Shown: positions 12,901 to 28,010 of the stretch, one piece after another
Numbering within the stretch: the first letter of the stretch is position 1
Layout of the letters: every line of letters starts with the position of its first letter
DNA from: Aquila chrysaetos chrysaetos
Lineage: Eukaryota > Chordata > Aves > Accipitriformes > Accipitridae
Direction: 5' to 3'
NCBI RefSeq assembly: GCF_900496995.4
Contig: NC_044012.1
Span: forward strand, 6,572,001 to 6,636,000
Length of the DNA: 64,000 nt
The notes under the pieces: generated by a model
Told to the model about the DNA's origin: nothing
The model's database searches: none
What the model saw: the letters and a program-made list of their open reading frames with translations, nothing else
Position numbers and translations under genes: made by a program

Positions 12901-15900
12901 AAGTCCTAACTGCTTTTCTGTGGTTTTGAAAATCTTTCCCACTCTCCCCAAATTTGAAAACATTTTCTTCAAATGCTGTCAAGCTAGAGCTCCTCAGTAA
13001 TGCTAAAATTCGCTTGAAAGAATGTATTTAAAAATGAATGTGCTCAAAGATTATGCACAGATTCATATGCATGGATTCAAAGACAATGCCTCATAGACAA
13101 CAACTGCAGCATATTGAATCTCATATTGAGGAATCGTTTCACAGTACTTTACTGTATGTTTTAGCCCTATCTCTTTGCATCTTTATCAGAAGCCCATATA
13201 TGTCATCATTCATCTCTCTCCTTGAAACAACAGAATTACAGAATTTGCTTGCTGAAGAGTGTTGAGGTAAACTTTTTTTTTTTCCCAAGTGATCCCTGTG
13301 GCTCTAGGAGAAGAGGGGACCTGTGTGGGGATTTGCCCTTTGAGGAAGGTGAAGGGTGCAGCTGGAGTTCAAAACTAACCGGATTTGGGCTTTATCTCGT
13401 TCTCTCCGGGCCTATGAAAGCACAAGAAATCTGGTAAATTAATCTGCCATGGGGGGGGATGCTTTGCCACAGATACCAGATACACAATTGTGCTTAGGAT
13501 GTTTTTTATTATGAGAACTTACACTCTGCAGGGAAGGGGAAACGGGAGGAGCAGGGCTTCGAGCAGAGGCGAGCACCAACTCCCCTCAAAGAACTAAAGC
13601 CTTTGCAAATGCCCCCTGCATCCGTGCATGGAAAGGGTTCTTGGGGAGATTTTTAAAAAATCGACAGCAAGACTCTCTTCTCCCCAGCAGTATTTCTTGA
13701 TGATGACAGAGCCCCTCTTTCCCTTCCCCCCTTGCTATCAGCTGGCTAATCTGCCTGCACATTCTGACACACAGCTGCGAGAGATGAAAACTGTACTGTT
13801 GATAGATGAAACTTTGGATAAGATTACATGGTTTTGAATATCTTGATGACATATTTGTCTGAAAAGTCTTTTAGAGGACAGCCTAATATAAATGCACGGA
13901 AATGTTTCTAATGACTAGCATTTGTCTACGTACTTGGTTTGGAAGATTAACATTCACGTGTTCTTCGACTGTCATTTGCATTTGTATGTGGAGGCAAACT
14001 TTTCAATAATCACTTCTTCATGCCGAGAAGAGTTAACAATTTATTCAAAATACACAAGGCCAAATTAGTCCCTTCTGTAAGGCTGGGAGCTTTGGTGGAG
14101 TTGCACCAGCGGTGGATTTGGCTTTGCTGCGCTCTGCAGCAGCCTCAGCTACATGCCCAGGAGACGGCACGTGCTGACCTTGCCTGGGGTAATGACGAAA
14201 ATCCCCCCATTAGAAAGAGCACACGACTGAGCAAAAGGGGGAAAAAAAAAACCCCAACCACCCAAGGTCAGGACAATTGCATCTTTCATCTGTTTTGCTG
14301 TGCTGAAGGCTGGGTTGTTTTCTGTTTTGCACTGATAAATGAATGCAGTAAGACTTATTGTAGTGTTTTTATTCTTATTTTCACAACACCCGGTAGTGTG
14401 GTTGGACCTCCAGAGTCCCATTTTTCAGCTGGAGGGAGGGCAGAGAGCACCTTATTTTGACAAGTATTGGCACTACCAGTACGAGTGTGGCACCTGGGTG
14501 ATTTTGGATCCTGCCCTGTCCTAAAGCTTTCTGAATTTTAGGGTTTCAGGTGCCTCAATCACTTTAGACAATTGATCTTCAAGAACTCGTGAAGAAAAGA
14601 AGCTTCCATTCCTAAAATATGGAAGCACTTCTGGAAATCTGGCCCTATTCAGGTCACAGCAAGGATGTATCCGTATTCATTCACCTCAGTTTTGCCCTGA
14701 TGCAGCAAAGGTTGATGGAGGAGCTTCCTTACTGAGGGTCAGAAAGGGCTTTGGCGGACCACACATTAACGTGCATCTTTACATTGTCCACTCTCTAATC
14801 ACGCAAAAAATAATTAGAGCTCGTCTGTGCTGCAGTAGTGTGAAGCCTCTGCCCTCCTCCTTCCTGCAGGCAGCATAAAATGAAGATACTCCTCAAATCT
14901 GGCTCCTAGATGATACGTTCCAGACGTTTGGGCTAAAAATACGTAACTCAACACTATAGAGCTGCACTTCTGAAATGGTGGGGTGCCCTTTCCAAGGGCA
15001 TGCAGGAAAGGGGGGCTATGGGGAGCCACTCTGTTCACAACACTGGATGGTGCTCAGCACAGCTGGGAGAAGAGGCGGCACGTGGGAAGGGGAGTTGCAG
15101 GGCTGAATATTTTATGAAACATGGTTGGGGTGAGGAAAGACAAACGCTTGCAGAGACTGGTGGAGCTGTGCATCCCTGAGGGCTTTGGCCAGTTGCTTAA
15201 ACATAAATGAACCTTTCGATCTGCCTGTAGTGAGCGCAAACCAACTCCACGAAATCAGCGGGTACCACCATACACCACGAGCATTATTTGTGTACCGACG
15301 CTGTGGCGTATACGGGCCTTTGGTTCCAGGAGAAGGCTCTCGCCTTGGTGTTGCTGGCTGCTGTTCTGAGCTGCCCACGGGTTGTGCAAACCCTTAAGGA
15401 GGGTGCTGCACCCTCCACTGACCAGGAAAGGGCAGGAAGGAAACCTCTCAAGACATTCCTCTGCATGAGGAGAGTGGTCAGGAGGACAGCAGCGCGCATC
15501 CCAATAGACTGCTCATCTGTCCTCCTATTTAACACACACTACTGCATCATTTTCCAATCACCTACTCTTACTACTGTGAGTACTACTTACTACTATTCTG
15601 GGTATAGATGAGGTATTTTAGCACAGAAGAGTTACTTAGAGCTGAAGTTTCCTTAAATACTTGAAAATACCACAATTACCTGGTTGCTTCCTCTTGAATG
15701 TTGCGACTGCTTCTTAAAAGGCTTCTGGGTTGAGCGTGTCTTTGTCTGGCAGCGTTGTACAATCACAGATACAATTTCATTTTGCTTCCTCTTCACATAC
15801 CACCGTGTCTCTATAGACTTGCACTGACACTCTTTCCCCTTTCGGAATATGTTGACATCTTGATGTCTTCTCCATAGACTCACACTGACACAGTGTTAGG

Positions 15901-16400
15901 GACTTTGTGATGACACCGCAGCCCACGTTAGTGAATGGTGAAATAGCCCTGTCACAAACTATATTATGAAATATCAAAACTGTTTAAAAATGTAGTTTTC
16001 CACACAAAAAAAAGGAAAAAAATCCTGAGGGCCTTGAGCTTACCTTGAGGACTGATCTGCCTAGTTATATACGAATATGTATGGCTAAGTGGAGCATTTT
16101 AACCTATGACAAATATAAAGGGCTTAATGCCTATACCTTATCAAAATTCACAGTAGGTAGGCATGATGTTCTTGACTTGTGAACACACCTTATGGTATTT
16201 GTCCAAGAGAGGTACTTTAAAACTCGGGTTGGTCCGATATTTGATACTAAATGTTTTGGGTTTTTTCTTTATAGGAAGCATAATGACCAAACTTGAACTG
16301 GCCAAAATCTAGTGGGGTGGGGGGGGTGTTCAGTTATGAATGTTCTTTATGATAAATAGAGAATCAACTACTCTTCCTTTCAGAAATGGTGACATAAATT

Positions 16401-16470
16401 ACTCCAGTGCACCCCGTTAATTTCTTCTGAAAATGACTCCAGTACACATTATTAATTTCTGCTGAAAATG
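16401..16470 (+). repeat. Tandem duplication of a 35-bp unit
   Basis: Two adjacent 35-bp units, 16401-16435 and 16436-16470, both begin ACTCCAGT and end CTGAAAATG. They differ at six positions. A third copy starts with ACTTTGATGC but diverges at once. It is a small local duplication of no evident function. Confidence 0.9.
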
Positions 16471-18015
16471 ACTTTGATGCTTGACAGGGTTTTGTCAGAG
16501 TTTATTAATGAAGGCCTCACTATGTATGGCAACAGTTGGTTTCTCTGTTTCTTTTGACAGTTATGAAAATCTAAAATAGGTCAGGTGAAGGTGGGTGAGA
16601 TTGTCCAGGCTTTACTTCTTTGCTACTCTTTTTAACCATTAAAGACTGCAACCAATACAACATAGGACTGAAGAAAATAATAGCTTTAAAAGAGGTGCAG
16701 CTGTTACGGAGAATTTTTCCTCTTAATATTTGGGACAGTCATTAGATCTGGGATGAGATAACTTGGACAAATCAACAAGTTAAGACAAATAGTTTTGATT
16801 TCTTTGTTTGTTTATGGAAAAAAAACCACATTTGCTTAAGAATGTTGGAGAGGTGATTTTGTCTCTTAATCCAAAATGTGATTAATAGTAGGGCAGGCAG
16901 ACATGCAGTTGGAATTTGACCACACAGGACAGAGTTCATGAGACAAATTCAACCCTAGTTTAAATGCTACATGGTCTAATGAGCCTCAGTATCTAGTTAT
17001 TTTCTTAAATGTCTGCCTCGCAGACACCTCGGATCTGGAATCGGAAAATCCAGCTGTGCTCTTGCTGCTTCTCACAACACAGTGTAATTAGAACGTGCTG
17101 ATAACTCTGTTGATGCATGAGAGATAAAAATCCATTCTACCTCATGCTGGTGGTAAAAACGTGGTTTCATCAGGAAAGAGAGCAGATATGAATTAAAAAC
17201 ACACTAAAGACGACAGTATCATTTTCACCAACACGCTTCTCTGCCATCACCGACATCAGCGTGTGTCGTACACTGCTGCTTTATCCCTTGCATGGCATTG
17301 ATCTCAGCCGTGAGTCAGGACTCCATGGTACTAGACACTGCGGAAAATAAAAAGAAGTGTCCACAGCCCTGGAAACCCTCATGTCAAGAAACTGTCTACC
17401 CAGCGGCTCCTGCAGCAGGGCTCTTCATGAAGAGCTCCTGCTGCTCCGGAGTCAAGCCTCTAACAGAGCTAATTTTGCTTGTGCATCCTGGGACAAACTC
17501 GTCACACAGCTTTTTTATGAGTAGGGGACATGACATTTAGTCAAGTTTTCCGTGCTAAGAATTTCATGTTACATATTGGTAAAGATGACTGAAATAGGTT
17601 ATGTACACATCAAAATGAGTGAACTTTTACCTTTCCTTTTGCAAGTTATCCGTGACATCCTTGGAAATCATTGACTTCTCAGCTATTGACATTGTTGGGG
17701 GAAGGGGAAAAAGGTTCATCTTGCAAGAAATGCTGACTCAGAGATTTCTCAAGAAAAATCTACTTTCTTAGCTGGAGAAGAAAGATTCATTACTTGCTCA
17801 TCTTGGTGAAATCTAATTGTGATATTTATATTCTGTATTAATTTGATTCAGTAAAGATTTCCAACGTAGGCAAAGAAGCCAATCGTAATAATTTGTTCTG
17901 AAGCTTTTATTACTATTGTGTTTTGAATGCAGGTATTAAAACAGCAGTGGAGCAGCAGACGCTATCCCTTGCATATTGCTAAAGATGCTACCTATGCAAT
18001 TCCTAAAAGCATGAG

Positions 18016-18064
18016 CCCTTCTAATGGGAGGAAGCAGCAAAACTCCCATTGACTTCAGCTGGGT
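18016..18064. repeat. Small palindromic dispersed repeat, copy 3 (eroded)
   Basis: TAATGGGAG (18022-18030) and CTCCCATTG (18043-18051) form inverted arms, followed by ACTTCAGCTGGG. This is the same CATTGACTTCA/GGGAG vocabulary as the other copies, with part of the element lost. Confidence 0.45.
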
Positions 18065-21000
18065 ATAGATTTCATCTAGTAAATATGGGGTGGTGTTACT
18101 TGCTGAGGAACAAAGTCATTTGCAAGGAACAGTTTACTGTAGCTTTGACTTCTCCTTTGTACTTTACAAAATAGAGTTGCATTCCATATGTAAAAGTGAC
18201 TGCTTTGCATTAAAAACGAGTTTTCCTTTTAAGTTGAACAAACCTGCTTAAAAAGAGGAGACAGTTGGTACCAATAGCTATGACTTTGTGTATGTTTCTT
18301 CTACATTTTCAAATGCTCATTACAATTCCTACTTATTTTATAGCAATAGCACACAACAAACATTTCTTTTCTGATTAAGGGATTGAAGGAGAACTGAATT
18401 ATAAACAGTATTAATATAAGAGGGAATTTCTATCCTGTGCTCTGTAGGCCTGAGTTTATATGACCTTAAACAATCAGTCTGAAGAAGTCACATCAGCTGC
18501 TGTACACATTCCACATTACTGAGGAATTAAATTAAGCAGCTTTAATATCTGTGAAATGGCACAGGCCTGAAAGAGAATCGTTCCAATTTATGGACTTTGT
18601 ATCTGATTTACTAGTGCATGTCTAGCAATTTCAGAGCCACCAATTGCTTTAAGACCACCTCCAAAGTGTTTTTATCACTTACAGTAAATGTGCTAACATA
18701 ATGTTTTAATTAAACATTTAAAGTGCATCAAACAAATTTATTGATGCTGCCAGAAAAAAGAAGGAGGAAAAAAGAAGAAATTCTGCTATTTGCAAAATAA
18801 CTTGATCTACGCACCATGCGTTGTGACCCTGGTAAGATTGCTCTTAAACATTTCAGCTAGCGTCCATAAATTAACAAAGAGCTTCCCCTCCCCTCCGGTT
18901 CCCTCATTTTCCATCCCCAACCTCCAAATCATACTTTGTGCATAAAAACATGGTAAGAGCTTGTTGAAAGCTATTCAGCTATAATATCAAATGGTTGTGA
19001 ACACTGCATTTATTTTTGCTCCTTGAACACAGCCCTGATATTGAAATGATATAAAAGTCCCAGCAGCACTTTATATTGATGTTGGCATTAAAAATGCTTT
19101 TTCCGTTAGTGAGAGAGGAGTTCCCCCTTAAAAAAATAAAAGCCAATACCAGGCCTATCAAAACTTTATCATCCTGTTACCACTTGGGCACTGTATTAAA
19201 TATTCACAACTGAAGCTGGTTTTCATTAAAAATCCTTTTCCCTTCTGCACTGGGGATCACAGACATGACACGGATCCAGAACTCCTGTAACCGAGAAAAG
19301 CGAGCATTGCATTGCCATCACCTGAAAAAACACATTCAGATTTGTTCCCAGTTTCATGCTTGCAGAAATGATGAGGGGTGGCAGGGGCAAAGATCGGCCC
19401 TAGGAGCACCGCAGTCCTTCTCACCACCTCCTCCGGTTCTGCTCATCGCTTTCCAAGAAGGTGGACCTCGGGGAACGTGGCACAGCAGTTCAGTGCAGAG
19501 AGGCTATTTGCAGAGGGCTAAATTATGATTTATGCTTTATGGCACCAAAACTACAGGCATGTTATTTGTGTACATAATATAGCTTGGGTTTTCCTAGCGA
19601 GGGGAAGAGTATTTTGTCTTCGTGAGTAAGCATTCATTTTAGAGACTGATAATCATGGCAGGTTTGCTTTCCTACATATCTTTTCTTACATACATCTGTC
19701 GTTGTGTATGAGAGAACAGCTAAATACAGTGGGTCATAATATGAACGGAAAGCATATTTCTGTACCAAAGAGACTCACAGATGCTGGTGCCTGGAGATGG
19801 GATTCTAAGCAATTCTTGTTAAGGTCAGTACTGCCTACTAACAAGCTGATGTACAAATGTAAAGTGCATTTCATGTATATTATATTGTATTGTATTGTAT
19901 TACGTATCATCCACAATTCAATTTGCTCCATTTGTTCAAACCCAACAGCTATAAACATCGTGTGGTTGGAAAGGAAACGAGCGAGGAACCCAAGAGCAGT
20001 TGGATCTGCTAGGAAACGACAGGCAAGGCAAAATGCCATGGCAGAGCTGAGAACTGGCTGCTCCTGGGAGACTAGTCTTACCTTTGTTAAGAGGAAAAGC
20101 AGAAAGAAAAAGAAGGACAAGTAATTTCATCATTAGGGATCAGAACCCTCATTTTTGCATGTCATTCGATCATGGGTTACATGAAAGCTGCCATGTTGTC
20201 TAACACAAGGCAGGATAATTATTTTAATGGTGGCAATTCAGTGATGTGAGAACCGCCACTAACTTCATCCTTTGTGATCTCCTGTCATGTACTGACTCAC
20301 CCCAGCTTTGCTTAACTGTGCCTCGGAAGACAGATCTACTGCGGGGTGTTACTGTGGCTCATGGTTACCTTGTGGTCCACGTCTATTTTTGTATCTATCT
20401 GTTGTCTCCTGCTTTATACCTAGCTCTTTGGGCATTCTAGAATTTAGCATAATGGAGCCAAATCAATGATGTGAGCCACTGGGCAGTAACACAGTGTGAA
20501 TATGAAGAAATAATAGTTGTGGCTTTCAGCATGAAGGTGGAGACATTTTTCTAGAGAAAAGAAATAAAGACCTCAGAAGAAGGGTGCAGCATTTCTCTTC
20601 ATATCACTTCATCGTGCATGATTTACCATTGTGTTCTAGGGGACTGATTTTCAAAATGAATGAATTTTGCATTAAATTCTGAGTATGGTTGCTGCAGAAG
20701 ATAAGATATTTGCCTATTCAGATGATGAGCTGGTTGCATAAGTGATCACATCAATGGGTAATATGCGCATTCAGTCATGAGAAAAAATTTGCATGCCCTA
20801 TAAAGACCTAAAAGTTGAACATCTGGCCTTTTCTGTGGCACCTCAATTTTGTGTCAATGTCTTCTCTTCTTTGAAAGGTTTATTCCTAAAATTGTCAGAT
20901 CATCACAGTCTTGATACAACATTCACTGCAGACTGTTCATAAACGAGCCAAGCTCAGCTGTGGTGGGAATGACTTTAATTGTTCTGCATTACAGATGTTG

Positions 21001-24000
21001 CGTTTACCACAAAGTCCTTGAATTGCACATGACTGGACACGCGTGAAAGGAAAGCCGATGCTGTTCTTCTGCCATGCAGGAGGGACTTGGGACAGTCTGT
21101 ATTTTGTCCTAAGGGAAAAGCTTCATTAAACCTCTATAGCATATGCTTTATGTAGGTTTGATAGCCAAAGGGAATCAGATGACAATTCTTCCCTTCTAAC
21201 TAGCTCTTATATTTTCCAGAAATGTATAGTTAATTGTCAGTATGAACTGTGAGGAAAGAACACCTAAAATGAGGTAAAATTAGGTACCAGGTACCATTCA
21301 TTTCCTCTTAGTTTTGTCCTGCAGCTTGCTCACCTAACTGATCTCCCATCCCTGAGCTTTCTGCTAGGTTTTCTGGTAAGACCAAGAGCTACACCTGTCC
21401 AGGATACTGTATATTGCAATATTATTTTTCTATCCTATTAACTTGGAAGCAAGGTGATGAAAATTGCTCCTAACCAGAAAGACTGATGGAGCAAGCACTT
21501 TTCTTGTGTCTGTTTACTGCTACCTGGCTGCTGATGCTGAAGAGCACTGATATGCTATGGGTGTTCCCTCCTCAGAGCAGGTCTCCCATAACTTGCCTTC
21601 ATTTTTGTAATTTTGCCCTTGCCCCAACCACTCCAAACCTCTAAAGAAGGTTGGATTTGGACTTTTCAGCTCTGGCTATGAGGCATAGGAATATTCTCAC
21701 ACATCCCAGTATATTGGTTAGGGGACTTGTGAAACAGAGGAAGGACAGAGAGTTATTAGTTGAAATTCCCAAAGGAAGGGCCAAATGCTGAAAAGCTCCC
21801 TCTGCTTTTATTTTCGGCCTCAGCTGAGGCAAAATTCTCGTGTAGCATCAATAAATAGTTATCTGCTAACTAATAAAAGATAGTTCTCTGATAAGTTCTA
21901 GTCATCAGACTTTCAGGCTGGGTGGCAACGTTAGGGGCTGTTGGCTTTTAGACTCCCAGCCGGGGTTTGCAGGACTACCATTCAGGAAATTAAATCATGT
22001 TAGGCTTGAACCACATTTTTATGCTTAAAATTATGAAGAAGCTAATGCTCCTGATTGGAAGCCCTGCTTCTAATCCTGCCAGCTGCCACCCGAGCCTAAA
22101 GAAGGAGGGTGACAGTCTCCAAACCTGTGTATTGTTAAAAGGAGGTGATAGGGAAGATAACTGGGGGGGTTACGAGTCATTTCCGCTTATGCAGACTCTT
22201 CACATGCTTGTACTTTGACCCCAAGATCAAGTTCCAGATAATGATGTATGTAAAGTTTAGTTATCTTTCAGAGAAGCCACAAGAAGCCTAAAACCGAGCT
22301 ACTTTTTTTCCATGAGGAAATCCTGTAGCAGCCCTACTCTGCTACGGTGACCGCAGCTTCGCAGCACCTTTGCTGCAAACAGGCATGGCAGGAATTCGTG
22401 CTGGGTTTCTGGCTAGGAATCAGAATGAAATTTCTATGCAGACAGAAAAATCCTCTCTCAAGAGGGGTGCTCCAGGGAAGTGAAAGGACAGACCCTCAGG
22501 AACAGTCACGTCCACTATCTAACAACAGTTTGCCCAGCTAAGGCTTGGCGCAGTGTTTACGCATCTGCCTTAGCCCTGGAAAACGAAAAGGAGGTTAAAA
22601 ATTAATCTTTGCAGCTGGCAACTCCTGGAGTGAGTTGACATGGTGGTGCAAATTTTTTCCGATACCAGGAATGTTATGTAGCAGTGGAGTGACCAGACAT
22701 CAGGGTTCACGTGCGGTAGCTTGACCCATACAACTCAAGGCACTACATGACCTCTGTGGAGTTAAGTGCACCTTTTTGCACTGATGTGTTTAATTTTGGT
22801 GATATGAAGGTGTTGGTAGCCCGATTCTTCACTGTGACAGTGCCCATCCAGCTACAGTCAGCCTTGCATTCCCAGCTGTACTTGCAGAATAATGTGGCAT
22901 GATGGATATCTTTCCTTTAAATTTGCAAGGGTACGTTTACTAATAGCAGGCTATTTGAGTCGTCTAGAAAACTATAGAAACCTTATGGTGGTATATCACC
23001 CCTCTTGTTAGTGGCCTCTAGCGCCTGATTTTGGATCATCACTTACAAAAGGTCATAGCCAAGTGCTGCTGGCATCAACTTTAGGCTGAACCTTGCATTT
23101 CAGGCAGATGATAAAAAAATAAATCCCTGTTAGAAGAGACTGCAGGGGATGGAATCTAAACCTGCTGGGGCTAAACTAACATCAGAAAGTGCTAGCCTGC
23201 CACTACACGAGGCCGATCGCTAAGTAGTTCGGTAGTTACCTTAACAGCTATAAAAGGTGTAAATCTGTAGAGGGGACAGAAAGAATAAAGAGAGAAACTG
23301 CCCTACCTGTCTCCTACTCCACAGGGAATAACGCAAGCTACTTTCACAGTAACTGATCCTAGTAAATGCTCTAAATGGAGAGAAAAAAACCACGGCTGAA
23401 ATCTCTGTACAAATTGCAGGGAGACAAGTCTGTATCTCCAGCTCTCAGCCTAATTCCAGTGCTGTGCAAATAAATAAGAGCCACCATTGCTAAAGACCTT
23501 TAAGCCCCTTTGTATGACATAGTAAATATGGAATTAAACAACTTCAAGTATGGAAAGACCTCCCCAGCAGCACCATGAGGTTATTACTGTTTCCCAGAAC
23601 AATAAACGCAGTGAGTGTGTGATATAGGTGTGTATTGTCTCGAAAAAAACCATCTCGGGCTTTACATTAAGAAGAGGCAACAGACCACCTTCTTTTTGTT
23701 ACGAACACAAGTAGTTGTAGAAATGTGCTCACACCCTGTGCGGGTGGCTCCTGGGGCACGGGCAACGGTTTTTTGCTTTTCATGAGCCAAGCTGGTCTTG
23801 AGAGCCGAGGAGAATAAAGCTGCAATTGGTAGTTACATTTCAGACGCTCGGAGCATATCACCATTAGGGCAGGATTAAATAAACATAATTAGAGAAATTC
23901 CTTCTGAAAGATGGTTCTGCAAAAGGATTCAAGCGCACACCTATTCTGCGCCCTGCTTGAAGTACTAATGCTGCTCCACCGCTAGAAGCAAATGCCTTTT

Positions 24001-27000
24001 GAAGGCAGTTCAGAGCCACCGTGCAGTCGCTTAGCTTTATAGTTTGCTAGCTGCATGTCATCTTTGAAGGCTGGGAAATTGCAGAGGCAGTACCGTGATT
24101 CCCAGCCGAGTGAAGCAGACACTTGACACATTTCAGCCCTTGCAATTAAGGGAGAAAAGCAGAATTGGGGGAAAATTCAAGCAGCATTTTAGCAACAGAC
24201 CACTCCCTTATCGAGATGAAGTACAAGCATCATCCACAGATATATGCAGGACTGATGCTAAGCACAGACAGTAATAAACGCATGTGAACTTTGCATGAGA
24301 AAGCCTCATACTTAGAAGACTTCATTTATTGCTCTTAGTCATTTACACACATCCTTCTAAAGCGAGGAAGCTCAAACATAATCAAACCCTGTGTGCAAAT
24401 TACCAAGTCAAATGCTGTTGTTCTGTTCTGTTCTCTTTTAATATCAGAGCGCAAACCTCCCAGTGCAAAAATACAATCTTGTGATAAAATGACTAATACA
24501 TGACTAAAGCCATTTTCCATTGTGCAGGCATAGCTCTGGGGATCATTTGTTTTTCATGGTAGATCCCTCAGACAGTGAATTCCTCTGGTGGTTGGGATTA
24601 TATTAATGACCAGGACTGTTAGTCACCTCAAGGGAGCTGAAATAGGATGCCACTCTGGTTGCCATTATTAATTCCAACTGCAGGTGTGAAAATTAATTTC
24701 ATGGGTATTTTTATCATTTCCTTTTAGTTAAGGATTAGAGTTTCCGAATGACCCAGACTCCGGATGGAGACAAATCTAAACCGGGTCTGCCCAGCACTCC
24801 CGTAGCGGGAAAAAAATGGGGTATAAGACTTTCCATCCCTCACTTGGTGAAGACAGTTACTGACACTGAAAGATATCGGATGTCATCACGACATACGCTT
24901 CTTTGCACCAAGACTCGGTAAAGCAATTCAGTAAATTGCAGGTTGTTTTCGTTTCTGTGGAAGAATAACACATTTGCCAATAGCGGAAGAAAAAAGGAGA
25001 AGTTAAATATATCAACCCAAATCAAATGTAGCTGATTAGAAAGCTACAGTTTCCATTTGCTGGCACCGGTACTGTTTTCACATAGATTTTCTGACAGATG
25101 CTGCTATACCTCCAGAGTCAAGACGACAGCTCCAGCAGCCGAGCTTCTGCCACAGAAATCAAACCTGGCGTCGTTAACCAGAGGTGGAGTTGGGCTGTTG
25201 AATTTGGGGAATGGGAGGGGAAAGGCTGGGAGGGGAGCTAGCTCACCTTGGCTGGAGAGGACAGGAGATGTAATCAGCTGGATCCATTGCGGAGGGGCAG
25301 AGGCTGAGAAGGGGGAAACACCCCCCCCCCCCATTTCTGCCCATGATTAAGCCTCAACTCCTGCCAATTCAACTGGCGAAGGTGTTGGCTCCAAACCTGT
25401 CCTGTCTTCATTGACACCTCCTCCTGCCAGAGCTCGATGAGTAATGCTCAGAAGATAAGCAGGTTAGGCCAGATTCAGTCAGATAATTAAAGGTTGGAGG
25501 TAACGTAAGATCCTTATGTGCTCTTATACGTACAGCTCCTCTGGGGTTTTGATTTCGAATACGTTGCGCTCATAACCACCTTCCATCCTACAGCTCTCCT
25601 CGTATCCGAGGCGTCTTTGTCGTGCGGGCGAGCACTCTACCTGCTCCAGAGATGGACAGAGATTGTGCCAGAGGTCCTGCCCGGGGGCTGCGGGGCTCGG
25701 ACCTCCCTTCTCACCCGCGCCGCAGTCATCAGCCCCCCCCATCTATCTTTATTTGAAGCGTCTCTCCTTACTGCTGCCGCGCAAAGCCTTTTTGACCCGA
25801 TCCCTCTCCCCTCGCACCTCCCGTAGCCGGCTCTAGCGGCACCAGCCCAGAGCACGGCGGGGGGGAAAGGCTGCCGCTGGGCATCGGCTCCACTTTACGC
25901 CTCCCTCCCCGCACAGAGAGCTGCGAGAGCCGGGGAAGGGCTCGACGCCAGCCCTCCTCTGTTCTAATGAACCTTTTTAGGTCACGTAAGCCGAGAACCT
26001 TGTGTTGCTAAAGACCCCATCAGTTACTTGAAGCAGTTATCGTATTTTACTGTTTACACTGAAAAAGCCCAGAGCGTGGCGCTCAGCCCATCGCGCGCGG
26101 CGCAGTTTATCACCAAAAATTAATGAGTCTGTGCCATCTCGCGCTTCAAGACATTAAATCACAGATTTGTTTAAAATTTACTGAAGTTCGTAACTTCTAA
26201 TAAAGGCCGCCCCAACCTTCACAGTTACACATCAAAACATCACGTCAGAATCATGCCCTCCTCACCGCTTACTGACGGGTGGCTTAAAGAAAGAGCTAGC
26301 AGATAAAATTCACTTATTTTTCATGCTGCCGCTGCAACCGTTCCTTACCGTCGAAACACCCTAATGCAGAGCAGAAGGGAGAAAAGCAGCAATGATTTTT
26401 CTGAGCTAAAATAGATACAAATGCTGTGTGCATATCACAGGGCGTTATCAGGACAGCTCAGATACATAACATTAATGTAATTGCTTTATTCTCTTCCCTT
26501 AACTAATACTAGTTTTCCGCTTCTGTAGGGTTTTCAGATTAATTTGTGCACGAGTTTTTACCAGGTTCTCTATTTACCCACTTCAGCTAATTTCAGAGCA
26601 AACACCACATTATGTAACCGAACACGATCATCCAAGTTATAAATGATAAATTCCCCCACAACGCTTGAGAAAAGTCTTTATTGCGATTTCAGTTTTTATT
26701 TCTTTTAGATAAATAGATTTTTTAGCATCAAAATGTCTTCATTGATTTTTGCATTTAGGCAAAGCCATTCATGAAAATTACTAAATTAGGGCATGCATCA
26801 TGAAGCAAGCCCAGTACAAACCTTGTGACACCAACCTTTAGCCACGTCTTAGAGTCACTTGCAGCTTTTCAGTTGCACCTCGGTGCTGTCTTCCCTTCAG
26901 AGAGAGGAATTGTTTCTGGACCATACAAAGTTATTCAGAATCTTTCCAGCATTTTGGGAACGTTATAAGCAAGCAATGAAAATATTCTGATTGCTAAGGA

Positions 27001-27946
27001 GCCGTCACTTCATTCGGACTCGGGGTACATAGAGCAAACTCACGCGCTCAGGTGTAGCACCGATGCTGCCTCTTCCATTTAGTGACTGTCAAGCATTTCC
27101 AGGGGAATAAAATCGAGGCAGCTGCCAGTACCTCGCAATTCCTAGAGCTAAAACACAAGCCCTCTCGGACGCGACACGAAAGTGACCGAAATGTGTGTTT
27201 GAGCCTGCCTTTTCAAACGACTTTTTTCTCATTTAGCAACAGAAACTTTACATACAAACGAACAGAGGTTGTATATCTAGGGTCTGTGCAGAATGGCCCA
27301 ACGGGAGGCTGTATGGGAAGAGAAAACATTTTTTTTTTTCTCTCCTTTTGCACAGTTTTGAAACGCGGCAAGTCTGGTGGATTTGGTAACACTGATGCAA
27401 AACTGGGAAGTGAAGAGAGAAGAGAAGCAAGCTTCATTAACGGAGAGAATTCTACATAAAATATACTGGAGCTGATGGAGGAAGGGAAGAGACAGCCAAG
27501 ATGTTCAGCTGCAAGTGGAGTCCAATTTGATGCTCAGCGTGAGTTTAAAGGGAAGATTTTCTCAGCCTTAAAATAAAAGAGCAGTATCAGATGCGTATGG
27601 GGCAGAAAACTGTCGTCACAGAAATGGATTGTACCAGGCTCGGGAAAAGCGAGAGTGGCAAAAGTAGCTCATTTTGCTGCTCTACATTTATAGATGTGCT
27701 CGTTCGAATGCTCCCGGGAGGACCGGCTTTATGCGTCCAGACAAAACATACAGGCATCCTGGCCCGCAGTAGCACGATGATAAAACCTGAGCGTAAAGGA
27801 GATCCACCACAAGTTAACTGGGAATCTTGCCTTGGAATTTTGGGGAGCAGACCCGATTTCCTGCCAGCAGATCCACCCGTGTTTCTCATTTCTCATAGCG
27901 CCAGCCCCCTGACATAAACAAATTGCTAACGTCAAGGACCCGATCC

Positions 27947-28010
27947 TGCTTCCACTGAAATCAATACGCGTTTTGTCATTGATTTCAATGGGATCAAGGA
28001 TTCAGTCCTG
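27947..28010. repeat. Small palindromic dispersed repeat, copy 1
   Basis: Inverted arms TGAAATCAAT (27956-27965) and ATTGATTTCA (27978-27987) with a 12-bp loop are extended outward by CCA/TGG. They are flanked by GATCCTGCTTCC and GGGATCAAGG. Similar words recur elsewhere in the window (18021-18062, 38736-38800, 42251-42310), suggesting one old element family. Confidence 0.55.

Larger units (their letters stand above)
10001..20000. other. Upstream intergenic DNA, no gene recognised
   Basis: There are several frames of 90-200 codons around 10080-11050 and near 15300, on both strands, in moderately GC-rich DNA. None shows a known domain or conserved-looking composition. The block holds the 35-bp duplication (16401-16470) and one eroded palindromic repeat (18016-18064). 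Confidence 0.65.
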